Of a DNA stretch of 5,393 nt, positions 4,939-5,393 are shown one piece after another. Source of the DNA: Beijerinckiaceae bacterium (lineage in GTDB: Bacteria; Pseudomonadota; Alphaproteobacteria; Rhizobiales; Beijerinckiaceae); assembly GCA_947380915.1 (NCBI GenBank), contig CANCSY010000223.1:1-5393 (forward strand). Reading direction: 5' to 3'. Within the stretch, counting starts at the first letter, position 1, and each line of letters opens with the position of its first letter. A model generated the notes under the pieces. It was not told the DNA's origin and ran no database searches. It worked only from the letters and a program-made list of their open reading frames with translations. The position numbers and the translations under genes are program-made.

Positions 4939-5393
4939 ATGACCAAGCGCGCAGAATCCAAGTATAAAATCGACCGCCGTATGGGCCAGAACATCTGGGG
5001 CCGTGCGAAAAGCCCGGTCAACAAGCGTGAATACGGCCCCGGCCAGCATGGCCAGCGCCGCAAGGGCAAGCCCTCCGACTTCGGCACCCAGCTGAAGGCG
5101 AAGCAGAAGCTCAAGGGCTATTACGGCAACATTTCCGAGAAGCAGTTCCGCAAATACTACGCGGAAGCCATTCGTCTGAAGGGCGACTCGGGCGATAACT
5201 TGATCGGCCTGCTCGAGCGTCGCCTCGACTCGGTTGTCTACCGTGCAAAGTTCGCCGTCACCCCCTTCGCCGCCCGCCAGTTCGTCAACCATGGCCACGT
5301 GAAGGTGAATGGTCGCCGCGTCAACATCGCGTCCTACCTCGTGAAGGCGGGCGATGTGGTCGAGGTGAAGGAGACCTCCAAGCAGCTCGTGAT
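4939..5393 (+). CDS. rpsD: 30S ribosomal protein S4, 3'-truncated by the window edge
   Basis: Primary 16S rRNA-binding protein that starts assembly of the 30S body; also an mRNA-binding autorepressor in several bacteria. ATG 4939 is preceded by GAGG (4929-4932) at 6 nt. 151 complete codons are present of about 205 expected, ending in an incomplete codon at 5392. The N-terminal region has the alphaproteobacterial block with [13 protein letters not shown] at 32-44 and the [17 protein letters not shown] region at about 55-71. The S4 RNA-binding domain starts near residue 94 ([10 protein letters not shown]), with [14 protein letters not shown] following around 114-127. No cysteines, so no zinc-binding N-terminus. 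In this position it is separate from the alpha operon (rpsM-rpsK-rpoA-rplQ) that carries S4 in E. coli, so it needs its own control, consistent with the promoter and leader upstream. Confidence 0.97.
   Translation, partial: MTKRAESKYKIDRRMGQNIWGRAKSPVNKREYGPGQHGQRRKGKPSDFGTQLKAKQKLKGYYGNISEKQFRKYYAEAIRLKGDSGDNLIGLLERRLDSVVYRAKFAVTPFAARQFVNHGHVKVNGRRVNIASYLVKAGDVVEVKETSKQLV

Noticed and set aside
4711..5298. 195-codon minus-strand open frame opposite the rpsD leader and coding region
   Set aside because: Overlaps the unmistakable S4 coding sequence; no motif recognised.
1..5393. CRISPR arrays, tRNA or rRNA genes, IS elements
   Set aside because: No regularly spaced repeats, no cloverleaf, no rRNA-like sequence and no transposase motif found on either strand.

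Overview
The window looks like chromosomal DNA of a high-GC alphaproteobacterium, most likely a Hyphomicrobiales (Rhizobiales) member. This rests on the ribosomal protein S4 start ([16 protein letters not shown]), a rhizobial-style PhnD, and Bug-type binding proteins. The assignment comes from recalled family sequences, not a search. All recognised genes are on the + strand.

Layout. Positions 1-822 hold glutamate racemase (murI), missing only a few N-terminal codons. Positions 877-1194 encode a small, acidic, proline-rich protein of unknown function, whose ribosome binding site lies in one arm of a perfect hairpin. Positions 1261-2238 and 2252-3280 are two tandem, dissimilar periplasmic solute-binding proteins of the TctC/Bug family, 13 nt apart and probably co-transcribed. 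Positions 3281-3726 are a non-coding stretch of clearly lower GC, with a nested inverted repeat and a PHO-box-like double repeat. Positions 3727-4665 encode a PhnD-type phosphonate/phosphite-binding protein. Positions 4666-4938 are the promoter and long structured leader of rpsD, whose first 151 codons close the window.

How the parts relate. murI and rpsD are housekeeping genes. The genes between them look like an accessory block of three secreted binding proteins (two Bug, one PhnD) with no permease or ATPase beside any of them. They must use transporter parts encoded elsewhere, or act as sensors. The phnD segment is lower in GC than the Bug segment, so the block may have been built in more than one step.

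The most interesting element is the rpsD leader, about 205 nt long. The downstream part can fold into an H-type pseudoknot (4899-4935) whose second stem fully pairs the rpsD Shine-Dalgarno. Upstream is a 14-bp stem (4814-4827 with 4881-4894). Inside that stem lies a near-copy of the rpsD initiation region (4860-4871, 11 of 12 bases identical to 4929-4940) that can pair with the same anti-Shine-Dalgarno strand. This is the architecture expected of a translational switch, plausibly S4 autoregulation. I do not recall a described alphaproteobacterial rpsD leader of this form.
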